A stretch of DNA of 64,000 nt from Pseudoalteromonas phenolica (GTDB taxonomy: Bacteria; Pseudomonadota; Gammaproteobacteria; Enterobacterales; Alteromonadaceae). Location: the NCBI RefSeq assembly GCF_001444405.1, contig NZ_CP013187.1:2480001-2544000 (forward strand), in the 5' to 3' direction. Below, in pieces: positions 1 through 8,411 of this stretch (positions are counted from its first letter, which is position 1; every line of letters begins with the position of its first letter). The translations under genes were made by a program, and so were the position numbers. The notes under the pieces are model-generated. The model was not told where the DNA came from, did no database searches, and saw only the letters and a list, made by a program, of their open reading frames with translations.

Positions 1-79
1 TTCAATTAGGTTGGCGAGTCACCTCGCAAGAAACCAACACACACACGAGATTTAAAACACAGTTTCTTGAGGAATAAAT

Positions 80-2296
80 ATGAGCACCCCTGTACGCAAT
101 TTATCTCCTATCGCTGCGGCGATGGCATTTGCACTGACCAGCTTCTCTTCAACTTCAGTAATGGCTGACGAAGCTAAAGCTGAAGACAAAAAAATCGAAG
201 CAATCACAGTAACAGCAACTAAACGTTCGCAAGTTATTTATGAAGTGCCAATTGCGATGAGTGCATTCTCAGGTGATGACCTTGATTCACAAGGTATTTC
301 TGACATCACTGATGTAGGCAAGTTTGTTCCTAACTTAAATATCACAGGCTTCTCAGCAGGCCACAACTCATCTGCGAACCCGTTCATCCGTGGTATTGGT
401 CTGCAAGACCACCTTATCACTACAGATCCAGGCGTAAGTGTTTACGTTGACGGCGTTTACTTAGGTCGCCAAGTAGGTCAAAACTGGAACCTAGCAAACA
501 TCGAACGTATCGAAGTATTACGTGGTCCTCAGGGCACACTTTACGGTCGTAACTCAATCGGTGGTGCAATCAACATCATCACTAAACAGCCAGATCAAGC
601 TGCAGTCACAAAAGTAAGTGCTGAAGTGGGTACTCGTGGTCGCTTAAAAGGCAGCATCTTCACCAACCAAGCAGTGACCGAAGATTTAGCGTTTAACTTT
701 AACATGGGCTTTAACCGTCGCGGTGGTTTAGGTGAGTTCATCAACTTACCAAATGCAGAATACGATGTGGGCGAAAACCAAGAATTCCACGGTCGTCTTT
801 CTGTAAAATACAATGCAAGCGAAGACTTACGTTTTGTGTTCACAGCTGATGCAAACGATGGTGAAGGTGGTACACGCCCATTCACAACTTTAATTGACGA
901 ACTACCTCACGGTCGTTTAGCGCAAAGCGGTTTAACAAACGCTGACGTTGCATCTGACCCATATGACAATGCAACCAGCACAATCGAAACTGCTACCGTT
1001 TCAAACAAAGCAAACGGCATTTCTTTAACGGCTGAATACGACATCAACGCTGACCTAGGTACTAAGTTCATCTTCTCTAAGCGTTCATCAGAATACAAAG
1101 CAGGTCTTGATGATGATGGCACAGCGGTAAAACTAGACCACTACCCAGAGCGAGGTACAGCTGATCAAACCTCTGTTGAACTACAATTAACAGGTTATTT
1201 AGGCTCTGTTGACTTCGTAACGGGTGTTTACTGGTTTAACGAAGAAGGTAGCAACCGTCAAAGCGACACTGAAGCACAGTTTAATGGCGGCCCAACAAAA
1301 CTTGAGCTTGACCAAGAAACGACAAGCCGCGCTGTATTCGTAAACGTGGGCTACGATGCAACTGACGACTTACGTCTATCTGGCGGTGTGCGTTATACAG
1401 AAGATGAAAAGTCAGCTTCTACAAACGTATTTGACCCAGTAGGTACAATTCACTCAAGCCGTGAATGGGACGAAGTGTCTTATGAAGTCGCTGCAAACTA
1501 CACGTTTGAAAACGGTCTAAACTGGTACGGTACAGTACAAACTGGTTACCAATCAGGCCAGTACCCTGCGCGTCCTTACTTCTTAATCGGTCAATTCTTC
1601 GGTGCAGGTGGTTTTGATAATCCAGAAGCCGCTGCAATTGTACGTGCAAACAACGCATTTATGGCGAGTGATAACATCAGTGCAATCAACTACGAAACAG
1701 GTTTCAAAGGCCAGTTAACAGATGATTTCAGCATGAGTGTGGCATTCTTCAACACCGAGTATGACGACCTACCTTACCAAGTAAACACGTCAACAGAGAC
1801 AGGTTTTGATACTAATAACCTGATCGTTGAGCAAACCTCTCGTGGTGTTGAATTTGAAAGCACGTATTACGTAACTGATAACTTCACACTTCACTCAAGC
1901 TTCGGCTTTATGGACGTGGACGTTGAAGAGCAAAATGGCATTAAACCAGTTGCACCACTTACACCTGAGTGGACTGCATCACTTAGCCCTTCTTACACGT
2001 TTGAACTTGAAAACAACGCGACAGTAACAAGCCGCTTTGACGTATCTTTCCGTGACAGCATGTACGGTGAGCCTAGCTCAGATCCACTTCGCATGACGCA
2101 AGTTGATAGCCGCACAACAGTGAACTTCGATATCTCTTACGCGCCTGCAAACGCAAACTGGGATGTATCACTATACGGTCGTAATATCTTTGATGAGCGT
2201 TATGATGATGCACGCTTAAATACTGGTGATTACCTGCTTGTGATCAAGAGCAATGATGCAAGTGAATTTGGTGTACGCTATCGCGCAACATTCTAA
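80..2296 (+). CDS. TonB-dependent outer-membrane receptor, substrate unknown
   Basis: The 738-residue protein is a complete TonB-dependent receptor: a signal peptide (about residues 1-29, ending near VMA-DEA), a TonB box-like EAITVTA near residue 41, a plug domain (about 55-170, with VDGVYLGR and IERIEVLRGPQGTLYGR) and a 22-strand-type barrel ending in an aromatic residue (RYRATF). It would import a substrate across the outer membrane using TonB energy. A GAGGA ribosome site lies just before the ATG and a strong hairpin terminator follows. No neighbour points to a ligand: the next gene is an unrelated acyltransferase on the other strand. Substrate assignment is not possible from sequence alone. 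Confidence 0.93.
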   Translation: MSTPVRNLSPIAAAMAFALTSFSSTSVMADEAKAEDKKIEAITVTATKRSQVIYEVPIAMSAFSGDDLDSQGISDITDVGKFVPNLNITGFSAGHNSSANPFIRGIGLQDHLITTDPGVSVYVDGVYLGRQVGQNWNLANIERIEVLRGPQGTLYGRNSIGGAINIITKQPDQAAVTKVSAEVGTRGRLKGSIFTNQAVTEDLAFNFNMGFNRRGGLGEFINLPNAEYDVGENQEFHGRLSVKYNASEDLRFVFTADANDGEGGTRPFTTLIDELPHGRLAQSGLTNADVASDPYDNATSTIETATVSNKANGISLTAEYDINADLGTKFIFSKRSSEYKAGLDDDGTAVKLDHYPERGTADQTSVELQLTGYLGSVDFVTGVYWFNEEGSNRQSDTEAQFNGGPTKLELDQETTSRAVFVNVGYDATDDLRLSGGVRYTEDEKSASTNVFDPVGTIHSSREWDEVSYEVAANYTFENGLNWYGTVQTGYQSGQYPARPYFLIGQFFGAGGFDNPEAAAIVRANNAFMASDNISAINYETGFKGQLTDDFSMSVAFFNTEYDDLPYQVNTSTETGFDTNNLIVEQTSRGVEFESTYYVTDNFTLHSSFGFMDVDVEEQNGIKPVAPLTPEWTASLSPSYTFELENNATVTSRFDVSFRDSMYGEPSSDPLRMTQVDSRTTVNFDISYAPANANWDVSLYGRNIFDERYDDARLNTGDYLLVIKSNDASEFGVRYRATF

Positions 2297-2317
2297 TTCG
2301 CAATTAAGCTAATACTA

Positions 2318-2346
2318 AAACGGGGCCATGTGCCCCGTTTGTTTTT
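2318..2346 (+). terminator. Intrinsic terminator of the first TonB receptor gene
   Basis: A 9-bp GC-rich stem (AAACGGGGC at 2318-2326 pairing with GCCCCGTTT at 2332-2340, 5-nt loop) is followed by GTTTTT. It begins 22 bases after the receptor stop codon. Confidence 0.9.
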
Positions 2347-2388
2347 ATAATTTAATGTCACCCGATATAAAGTCGGCGCTACCGATAA

Positions 2389-3393
2389 TTAAGGTTGTAC
2401 TCTGCACCTAATCAGCTTAGCAACAGGTCTTTCGAGCAGCTGATAACTGAGTGTCGCCGCCAGAACAGATAAGCCAATAAATACCCACAACTGCATTAAT
2501 ATTGAAATCTCTAACTTAACCACTTGCGTCAATATTGGCATATGTAGCAAGTATAAAGAGAACGAAATTTTGCCAAGAAAGTCGCCTAGTTTGTTTTCTA
2601 AAATCACATTTTTATCGGGTACTAAATACACCAACGCAAAGAAAATAGCCGACATCATCAGTAACACTTCATAACTGAGCCACATACGATACACACTATT
2701 AAATCGTACAGGGCTTAGATCAGGGTAAAGTAATACAATGCCTCCGAGCATTAAAACAAAGCCATGGCTTTTTAAATAATCAGGAATGTGAGCTTTATCG
2801 TAATGTAAGCCAAATAGCACTCCCACTAAAAAGTACGGCAGACTTCTAAAAATATGCAGGTCATAAGCAAGCTCAAATAATTGCCCTATTGGCCTTGGAA
2901 AGTTAGATAAAAACAGTCCGAGTAAACAAATAAATACGAGTAAATGTACGTAGCCAAAACGCCATTGTGCAATGCCCCAGAGCAATACAAAAAGCAGGTA
3001 AAAATGGATTTCGGGAGCAATAGTCCAAAGTACACTGTCGCCTTTTAAAAACAACAAATGTGAGACCATGGCACTGCCATCAGGGATATTATATAAGCTT
3101 TGAAACCCAAGCTGTAGCGTGCCAAATGACACCAGCACCACTAACAAATACAAAGGTAAAACCCGGGCAATACGCGCCATTAAATAAGTTTTAACCTTGA
3201 CCGTATTAAATGGCTTGTCGGCATACAAGTACGCCATTAAAAACCCACTTAACATAAAAAACAGCATGACGCCGTACTGCCCTGCTCGCCCTCCTAAAAT
3301 GCCACCCAACCAATCGGTCTTATCACTAAAGTGAGTAATTAGTACAATGATGGCCGCAAGCGCGCGTATAGTGTTAAGTCTTCTGATCTGCAA
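2389..3393 (-). CDS. Acyltransferase 3 family membrane protein
   Basis: This 334-residue integral membrane protein belongs to the acyltransferase 3 (OafA/YrhL) family, which transfers acyl groups such as acetyl to extracytoplasmic sugars or lipids. It starts with the family-typical IRRLNTIRALAAIIVLITHF, where the conserved R and H residues sit, followed by FFMLSGFLMAY and about ten hydrophobic helices, ending with a YQLLERP motif before the C-terminus. The start shown is a TTG with no clear Shine-Dalgarno, chosen because the conserved N-terminus begins directly there. It has no carbohydrate-gene neighbours, so the acceptor molecule is unknown. Confidence 0.87.
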   Translation of the reverse strand: MQIRRLNTIRALAAIIVLITHFSDKTDWLGGILGGRAGQYGVMLFFMLSGFLMAYLYADKPFNTVKVKTYLMARIARVLPLYLLVVLVSFGTLQLGFQSLYNIPDGSAMVSHLLFLKGDSVLWTIAPEIHFYLLFVLLWGIAQWRFGYVHLLVFICLLGLFLSNFPRPIGQLFELAYDLHIFRSLPYFLVGVLFGLHYDKAHIPDYLKSHGFVLMLGGIVLLYPDLSPVRFNSVYRMWLSYEVLLMMSAIFFALVYLVPDKNVILENKLGDFLGKISFSLYLLHMPILTQVVKLEISILMQLWVFIGLSVLAATLSYQLLERPVAKLIRCRVQP

Positions 3394-3465
3394 ACTAATA
3401 TTATTATTTTTATAAAGTTTCAGCTAAAAACCCTAACGAAATTAACAGCCTTTGTCATTTTATTA

Positions 3466-4671
3466 TTAGGGCTCAGACGCTTCTTCTTTTTGAAAAGTGA
3501 CATAAGCTTTTGTGACTGGAATGGCGATTTGCGAAAACAGTGCACTGCCCCATAACAAATTACCAATTAAAGCAGGCACAAATGGCACAACAACCAAAGT
3601 GATCATCGCTAAAAAAACGCCTAGGAATCGAATTTTGGCTGTCGCAAATCGATGTGCGACTCGATACTCGATATTCTTTTGTATCCAAAGTAAGCTGAGC
3701 AAATAAACAGCCAGACCGATACACCCGATCGTTGCATATTTAAGTGGGTAAGGCTCCCAAAACCCGACTTTAACTTCTCCTGATAAGGCTACACCTATCA
3801 TTACGGCAGCCAACATAACCAATAAGTGGGCCAGCCACCAGCTTACAAGCGTCCATTTTTTTGTATTTTTAGGCTTACCATTGCCTACAAAATCAAAATA
3901 TATCCAACATAAAACAAATACAGAGATCCCACCAAAAATGAAGTTAACTAAAACATCAGGGCTTACTTTATAAATGCCTTTCTCAGATAAGGTGATCACC
4001 AACTTAAAAAAGCCTTCTCCAAGCACAATTAACACAAGTAACGCGAATCGCTCTGACATATGACCAAGGCGGGGTAAAAACCGACTGCATTCTAAAACAC
4101 CTATTTTTGGTAGCATGTACAAAAGCTGAATGCTGATGATGCCAAGAGCAAATAAAAGGTAGTTATAAGGGGCTGGAATCAACGCACTAACTGCAAAAAT
4201 AACCGTCAAAGCCGCAAAATTTTTACTGACTTTATTTGCCAATACAGTTTCTTCAATCCCCAACCTATCGGTTCGATAATATAAATAGGCAGTTATAAAG
4301 CGGTTCGCTGAGTAGGCAAGAGCAAAGTACATCCACCCCTTATCATGAATATGGGGAATCGAAGCCGCCATAACCATAGCAGTGACAATTTGGCTGCTCA
4401 TAATAAAACGGTGTTTGATGTCGGTACTGACATAGAGGGAATTGAAGACACTGGAATCTGCCCAAGCAAACCAGATTGCAATAAATACCCCAGTAAAAAT
4501 TGCAAAACCAATGGGGTTTAAATGGTCACTCAAGTAATTACCGAGCAAGAATATAATGACCACATGGATTAAGTCATAAAATAATTCAATCCAATGAACA
4601 TGATCATGTTGATGGTCACTGTCCATATGATGCTGTGGCGCTTTCCACATTGGGTGTTTGTCTAAAGCCAT
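3466..4671 (-). CDS. Low-temperature-requirement A (LtrA) family membrane protein
   Basis: The 401-residue protein has a cytoplasmic His-rich N-terminus (HHMDSDHQHDHVHW) followed by WIELFYDLIHVVIIF, the signature of the LtrA family, and around ten to eleven transmembrane helices. A second family motif, RFALLVLIVLGEGFF, lies near residue 210. LtrA proteins were named for cold growth in Listeria but have no established biochemical role. The His cluster before the first helix is notable and could bind metal (inference). It is transcribed leftward, behind the HD-GYP gene, with a gap of about 120 bases, and no terminator is obvious between them. Confidence 0.85.
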   Translation of the reverse strand: MALDKHPMWKAPQHHMDSDHQHDHVHWIELFYDLIHVVIIFLLGNYLSDHLNPIGFAIFTGVFIAIWFAWADSSVFNSLYVSTDIKHRFIMSSQIVTAMVMAASIPHIHDKGWMYFALAYSANRFITAYLYYRTDRLGIEETVLANKVSKNFAALTVIFAVSALIPAPYNYLLFALGIISIQLLYMLPKIGVLECSRFLPRLGHMSERFALLVLIVLGEGFFKLVITLSEKGIYKVSPDVLVNFIFGGISVFVLCWIYFDFVGNGKPKNTKKWTLVSWWLAHLLVMLAAVMIGVALSGEVKVGFWEPYPLKYATIGCIGLAVYLLSLLWIQKNIEYRVAHRFATAKIRFLGVFLAMITLVVVPFVPALIGNLLWGSALFSQIAIPVTKAYVTFQKEEASEP

Positions 4672-4790
4672 TTTTTATACCTGTTATTGCTTTAGACTAA
4701 TTTTAGATTGACTGTTTAATTTAACAACTAGTCTCTTTTTAGTAACCTAATCTTCTTTCAAGGTTATATCTACCAACAAAATCGGCAGCC

Positions 4791-5909
4791 CTATTCGTAA
4801 ATGCCCGCAAAGGTTGGGTCAAGCTCAAAACACGCCATAAAGGCATCAACCACATAAGGGTCATATTCTTTCCCTCGCCCTTGCTTAAGTACCTCAATAG
4901 CCGCTTGCGCCCCTCGGGCCTTGCGGTAAGGTCTATCGTTTGCCATTGCATCAAAGGTATCAGCCACGGCAATAATTTTTGCTTCTAAGCAGATCTGATT
5001 TTCAATTAGGCCTTGAGGGTAACCGCTGCCATCAAGTCGTTCATGATGCTGACCTATCATTTCTTGAATTGGCCAAGGAAAGTGGCACTCTTTAAATATT
5101 TCTAAGCCATTGGCTGGATGGGTCCTTAACAACGCAAGTTCCTCGGGCATTAATTTTGAAGGCTTGGTTAAGATCATTGTGGGAATATTTGATTTGCCGA
5201 TATCATGAATTAGCGCGCCAATATACAAACCCATTTTTTGTTTCTCAGGCAAATCGAGTTTTGCTGCGACTTCTGAACAAATATATGCCACATGCTTTTG
5301 ATGATCTGCGGTATATGGGTCTCGCATTTCTAGGCTATGTGAAATTGCTTTAAGCATTTCGAGTAAAACTTGATGAGAGCTATATTTAGCAAACTCTTCT
5401 TCAAGCAGCTTTTCTCGTTTAACAATATCCCCCACTTTTTTGCAAACAATGCTCCATAGGGCATCAACCTGCTTTTCAATCTGAGCAACCTGTTGTTTTG
5501 TAAAGTCTGTACTTTTATTTCCAACACCAAGTACTGCTACGATTTTGTTTTCTAAGCGAATAGGAAAAGCAACATGGTTCTCTAGAGGAAAATGACCCTC
5601 AGGTAAGTGATTCTTCGTTTTTAGAGATGGATACGCGTTATGGATAACCGCTTGGTTTTGTCGGATTGCATCTCCCCATATGCCAGCCTCAGATAAAGGG
5701 TAATGGGATTCATTCACTGCTGAGCAATAAGTCAGAACACTCTTAGACCAGATATTCAGTTGCAGCGTTTGGGTGTCATCATCGTATAAATGAAAATAGC
5801 CAATTGTACTTTCACTTATTTCAACCACTAGCTCTAAAAAGTCTTGATACACGCCTCGAACAGTAAAGTATTCTCTGGTTGCTAATGTATGCCTTAAGTT
5901 CACTTCCAT
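4791..5909 (-). CDS. GAF-HD-GYP cyclic-di-GMP phosphodiesterase
   Basis: This 372-residue soluble signalling protein has an N-terminal GAF-like sensory domain (about residues 10-150) and a C-terminal HD-GYP domain (about 185-360). The HD dyad is in ALIHDIGKSNIP and the GYP signature in HHERLDGSGYPQGL, and the additional metal-ligand motif HPANGLEIF is present, so the enzyme looks catalytically competent. HD-GYP proteins hydrolyse c-di-GMP to pGpG or GMP and favour motility over biofilm. The start ATG has GAGG upstream. The gene lies 43 bases downstream of the leucine-rich-repeat lipoprotein on the same strand, so the two may be cotranscribed. Confidence 0.92.
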   Translation of the reverse strand: MEVNLRHTLATREYFTVRGVYQDFLELVVEISESTIGYFHLYDDDTQTLQLNIWSKSVLTYCSAVNESHYPLSEAGIWGDAIRQNQAVIHNAYPSLKTKNHLPEGHFPLENHVAFPIRLENKIVAVLGVGNKSTDFTKQQVAQIEKQVDALWSIVCKKVGDIVKREKLLEEEFAKYSSHQVLLEMLKAISHSLEMRDPYTADHQKHVAYICSEVAAKLDLPEKQKMGLYIGALIHDIGKSNIPTMILTKPSKLMPEELALLRTHPANGLEIFKECHFPWPIQEMIGQHHERLDGSGYPQGLIENQICLEAKIIAVADTFDAMANDRPYRKARGAQAAIEVLKQGRGKEYDPYVVDAFMACFELDPTFAGIYE

Positions 5910-5952
5910 ATAACCTCAATATTACTTACTTAAAGCATACGTTATATAAGCA

Positions 5953-8307
5953 TTATTCTCCAAGATTTGGGCAAACATCTCCTTTGCAAGTTACACCAGC
6001 ATCTAACTTTATATTCTCCGTTTTAAGTTGTGTATTATTACTCAAATCAATTTCGGTTAAGTTATTATCCTCAAGGTATAGCTTTTCTAGAGCAACATTG
6101 TTCGATAGGTCGATTTCTGACAACTGGTTATCTGTCAATAAAAGTTCCATGAGCAGACTTTGTGAGGACAAATCAATGGAATCGATGGCATTATTCTCTG
6201 AGTTTAAAACCTTTAATGCTGTCAACTCGGTGAGATTAAGTTGAGTTAAATCGTTGCTCTTCAGATTTAAACTTTCAAGGTCAATATTATTGCTTAAATC
6301 TACAGTGTTAAGGTTATTGAAATTTAAGTTCAGCTCTTTAAGTTTTTCATGCTTTGAAAGGTCAATCTCAGTGAGTTCCATACTATAGAGTTTTAATGAC
6401 TCCAATTCAGCATTCGCACTTAAATCTAAGTTAGATAAGTTCTTGTTACCACCCAAACTCAAGGCCATTAGTTTGATGTTGTTAGCCAAATTAAGCTCTT
6501 TTAAATCATTAGGCGTGCTACTGCTGCTTGATGAATACAAACTAAGCTCTGTTAACAATGTATTCTTTGAAACATCAATACTGGTTAAATTAGTCTCATA
6601 AAGGTTTAACTCTTCAAGTAAAACATGCTTTGAAACATCCATATTGCCTAAGTCATTCCCACCTAAATTGAGTACTTTTAGAACAAGGTTGTTAGAAATA
6701 TCAATGTCACTTAGGCCTGTTTCATACAAACTCAGTTCTTCTAGATCAGTATGCTTAGAGACATCAATTGAACCTAGTGTATTTCCTCCCAAATTCAGCG
6801 TTTTTAAAGCAAGATTATTCGCAATATCAACTTGAGAAAAGTTATTTCTATACAATTTAAGAGACACTAATTTCGCATGCTGACTGATATCAATATCACT
6901 CAGTTGATTGCTGCCCACACTTAGCTCAGTTAGATTTAAATTATTAGCAATATCAAGTTCTTTTAGTTGATTTTCGTACAAACTTAGATACGTTAATTGC
7001 GTATTTTTAGAGACATCAAGCGCCGTCAGTTGATTCCCAAACAACCTTAAATCCGTTAACGCCAGATTCTTTGATACATCTATTGTTGAGGTCGAGTTTC
7101 TTCCTAGGCTTAAAACTGACAATGCAGGGTTTGCCTTCGTATCAATTGTTTGAAGCTGATTGTTTGATGCTCTTAATGCTTCAAGTGCAAGGTTGCTTGA
7201 GATATCTAAAACAGAGAGATTATTATTGTCGACTCGTAAATCTTGCAGCAGAGGCGCCTTACTCACATCTAGTTTCGTAAGTTGGTTTTCTTCCACTCTT
7301 AGCTCAAGGAGCTGCGGGTTCTTTGAGATATCTAGCTCTGTGAGCTGATTCGTCGTTAGTACCACCTTTTTCAATGCGGAGTTATTGGTCACATCAATAC
7401 TGTTCAGTGATGTATTAATTACCGTCAGCTCACTCATGACTAAATTAGCGCTAATATCGATTTGTGAAAGTGGGCTATTTTCAATGTGAAGGGCTGTGAG
7501 CTGCGTGTTTGCTTGTAAATCTAAGTTTGTAATTAGTGTATTGACGAGTGAAATACTTGTTAGGGTTGGATTTTTTGAAACATCAAGTTGCTGAGCTTGG
7601 CTATTTACAAGCCTCAAAGTTGTCAGATTTGGCAGTGATGGTAATACATCTAACGAAGTCACCTCACTATCACAAGTAAGCTCAGCAATATCGGTTGCAT
7701 ACTTATAGCCTGAGGCTTGTGTACATGCCAATAAAGCCGGATCTTGTATTATCTCTGCAAGCACCAGTTTTGGCTTGAACACCACTTTAACCTCACAGTT
7801 TTCAGTCACTGGCGCAGTAACATATACATTATTATCTCTTAATTCACCGCCACAACCACTTACCGACTCAACTAGCTGATCGTCATTAGGAGAAACTTGA
7901 AAGCTTTGAATTCTATTTTGAATGACTTCGGCAAAGCTGGGGGAGATAGTTCCCCCCTCTGCTACGTTCGTCGAAACCAGAAAAGGTTTTAGTTTAAAAC
8001 TGACTTTTACGACACAGTTTTCATTAATTGCACCAGTTGTATATGTAGTTCCTGATAAGCTTCCGTCGCAGCCAGAAACAGCATCAATCACTAATCCATC
8101 ATCGGGGGTAATTTCAAAGGTTACTGTCTCACCCGCTTTCACTTGAGCTGAATTTTTATCTATGCTGCCATTACTATTAATATCAACAGAGACAGAATAA
8201 GTCTGAATTGAGCCAGTCGAAGTATCACCTTCTGAGCCTGAGCCACCTCCACACCCAGACAAAGAGAATATTGCTAATAAAAATATGCTCAGATAAGACC
8301 GCTTCAT
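5953..8307 (-). CDS. Leucine-rich-repeat lipoprotein with two InlB-type repeats
   Basis: The 784-residue protein has a lipoprotein signal (MKRSYLSIFLLAIFSLSGC, lipobox LSGC, followed by GGG and no +2 Asp, so outer-membrane sorting is likely). Residues about 36-105 and 108-178 are two related beta domains, each with a paired Cys (SGCDG...ENC and SGCGG...ENC), resembling divergent InlB B-repeats. From about residue 215 to 770 there are about 25 repeats of 21 residues with consensus LDVSKNxxLTxLxLxxNQLxx, a solenoid used for protein or glycan binding. A short Ser-rich loop interrupts the repeat at about 595-602. The C-terminus has one further Cys pair (CKGDVC). Likely a surface adhesion or binding protein; ligand unknown. 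Confidence 0.88.
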   Translation of the reverse strand: MKRSYLSIFLLAIFSLSGCGGGSGSEGDTSTGSIQTYSVSVDINSNGSIDKNSAQVKAGETVTFEITPDDGLVIDAVSGCDGSLSGTTYTTGAINENCVVKVSFKLKPFLVSTNVAEGGTISPSFAEVIQNRIQSFQVSPNDDQLVESVSGCGGELRDNNVYVTAPVTENCEVKVVFKPKLVLAEIIQDPALLACTQASGYKYATDIAELTCDSEVTSLDVLPSLPNLTTLRLVNSQAQQLDVSKNPTLTSISLVNTLITNLDLQANTQLTALHIENSPLSQIDISANLVMSELTVINTSLNSIDVTNNSALKKVVLTTNQLTELDISKNPQLLELRVEENQLTKLDVSKAPLLQDLRVDNNNLSVLDISSNLALEALRASNNQLQTIDTKANPALSVLSLGRNSTSTIDVSKNLALTDLRLFGNQLTALDVSKNTQLTYLSLYENQLKELDIANNLNLTELSVGSNQLSDIDISQHAKLVSLKLYRNNFSQVDIANNLALKTLNLGGNTLGSIDVSKHTDLEELSLYETGLSDIDISNNLVLKVLNLGGNDLGNMDVSKHVLLEELNLYETNLTSIDVSKNTLLTELSLYSSSSSSTPNDLKELNLANNIKLMALSLGGNKNLSNLDLSANAELESLKLYSMELTEIDLSKHEKLKELNLNFNNLNTVDLSNNIDLESLNLKSNDLTQLNLTELTALKVLNSENNAIDSIDLSSQSLLMELLLTDNQLSEIDLSNNVALEKLYLEDNNLTEIDLSNNTQLKTENIKLDAGVTCKGDVCPNLGE
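6580..6831 (-). repeat. 42-residue super-repeat inside the LRR solenoid
   Basis: Four consecutive 63-bp units encode two alternating repeat types, one carrying LNLGGN and the other LYET (NLGGNTLGS / LYETGLSD / NLGGNDLGN / LYETNLTS). The period is therefore 126 bp (42 residues). The DNA copies have diverged noticeably, so the duplication is old. Confidence 0.75.
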
Positions 8308-8382
8308 AACTATTATCGTCTATGTAGATTTAAGAGCCGTTATTGTAACGTGAACATCATGAAAAAGCTTCCAGCAACAAGC

Positions 8383-8401
8383 GCCCTGAAGATCTCAGGG
8401 C
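8383..8401 (-). terminator. Probable terminator after the secreted hydrolase gene
   Basis: A perfect 7-bp GC-rich stem GCCCTGA/TCAGGGC with a 5-nt loop lies just past the hydrolase stop codon (8412). The downstream sequence on the minus strand is only moderately T-rich (CTTGTTGC), so strength is uncertain. Confidence 0.6.
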
Positions 8402-8411
8402 ACTATATTTC

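Noticed and set aside
14..27. Small GCGAG/CTCGC hairpin before the first receptor gene
   Set aside because: A 5-bp stem is too short to assign a regulatory role, and the upstream gene is outside the window.
4739..4972. Reading frame antisense or shifted to the HD-GYP gene end
   Set aside because: It overlaps the HD-GYP coding sequence in another frame and has no ribosome site or protein-like pattern.
5953..8307. Regular DNA repeat array that might suggest CRISPR or a satellite
   Set aside because: The 63-bp period is in frame, diverged and encodes the LRR consensus, so it is a protein repeat.
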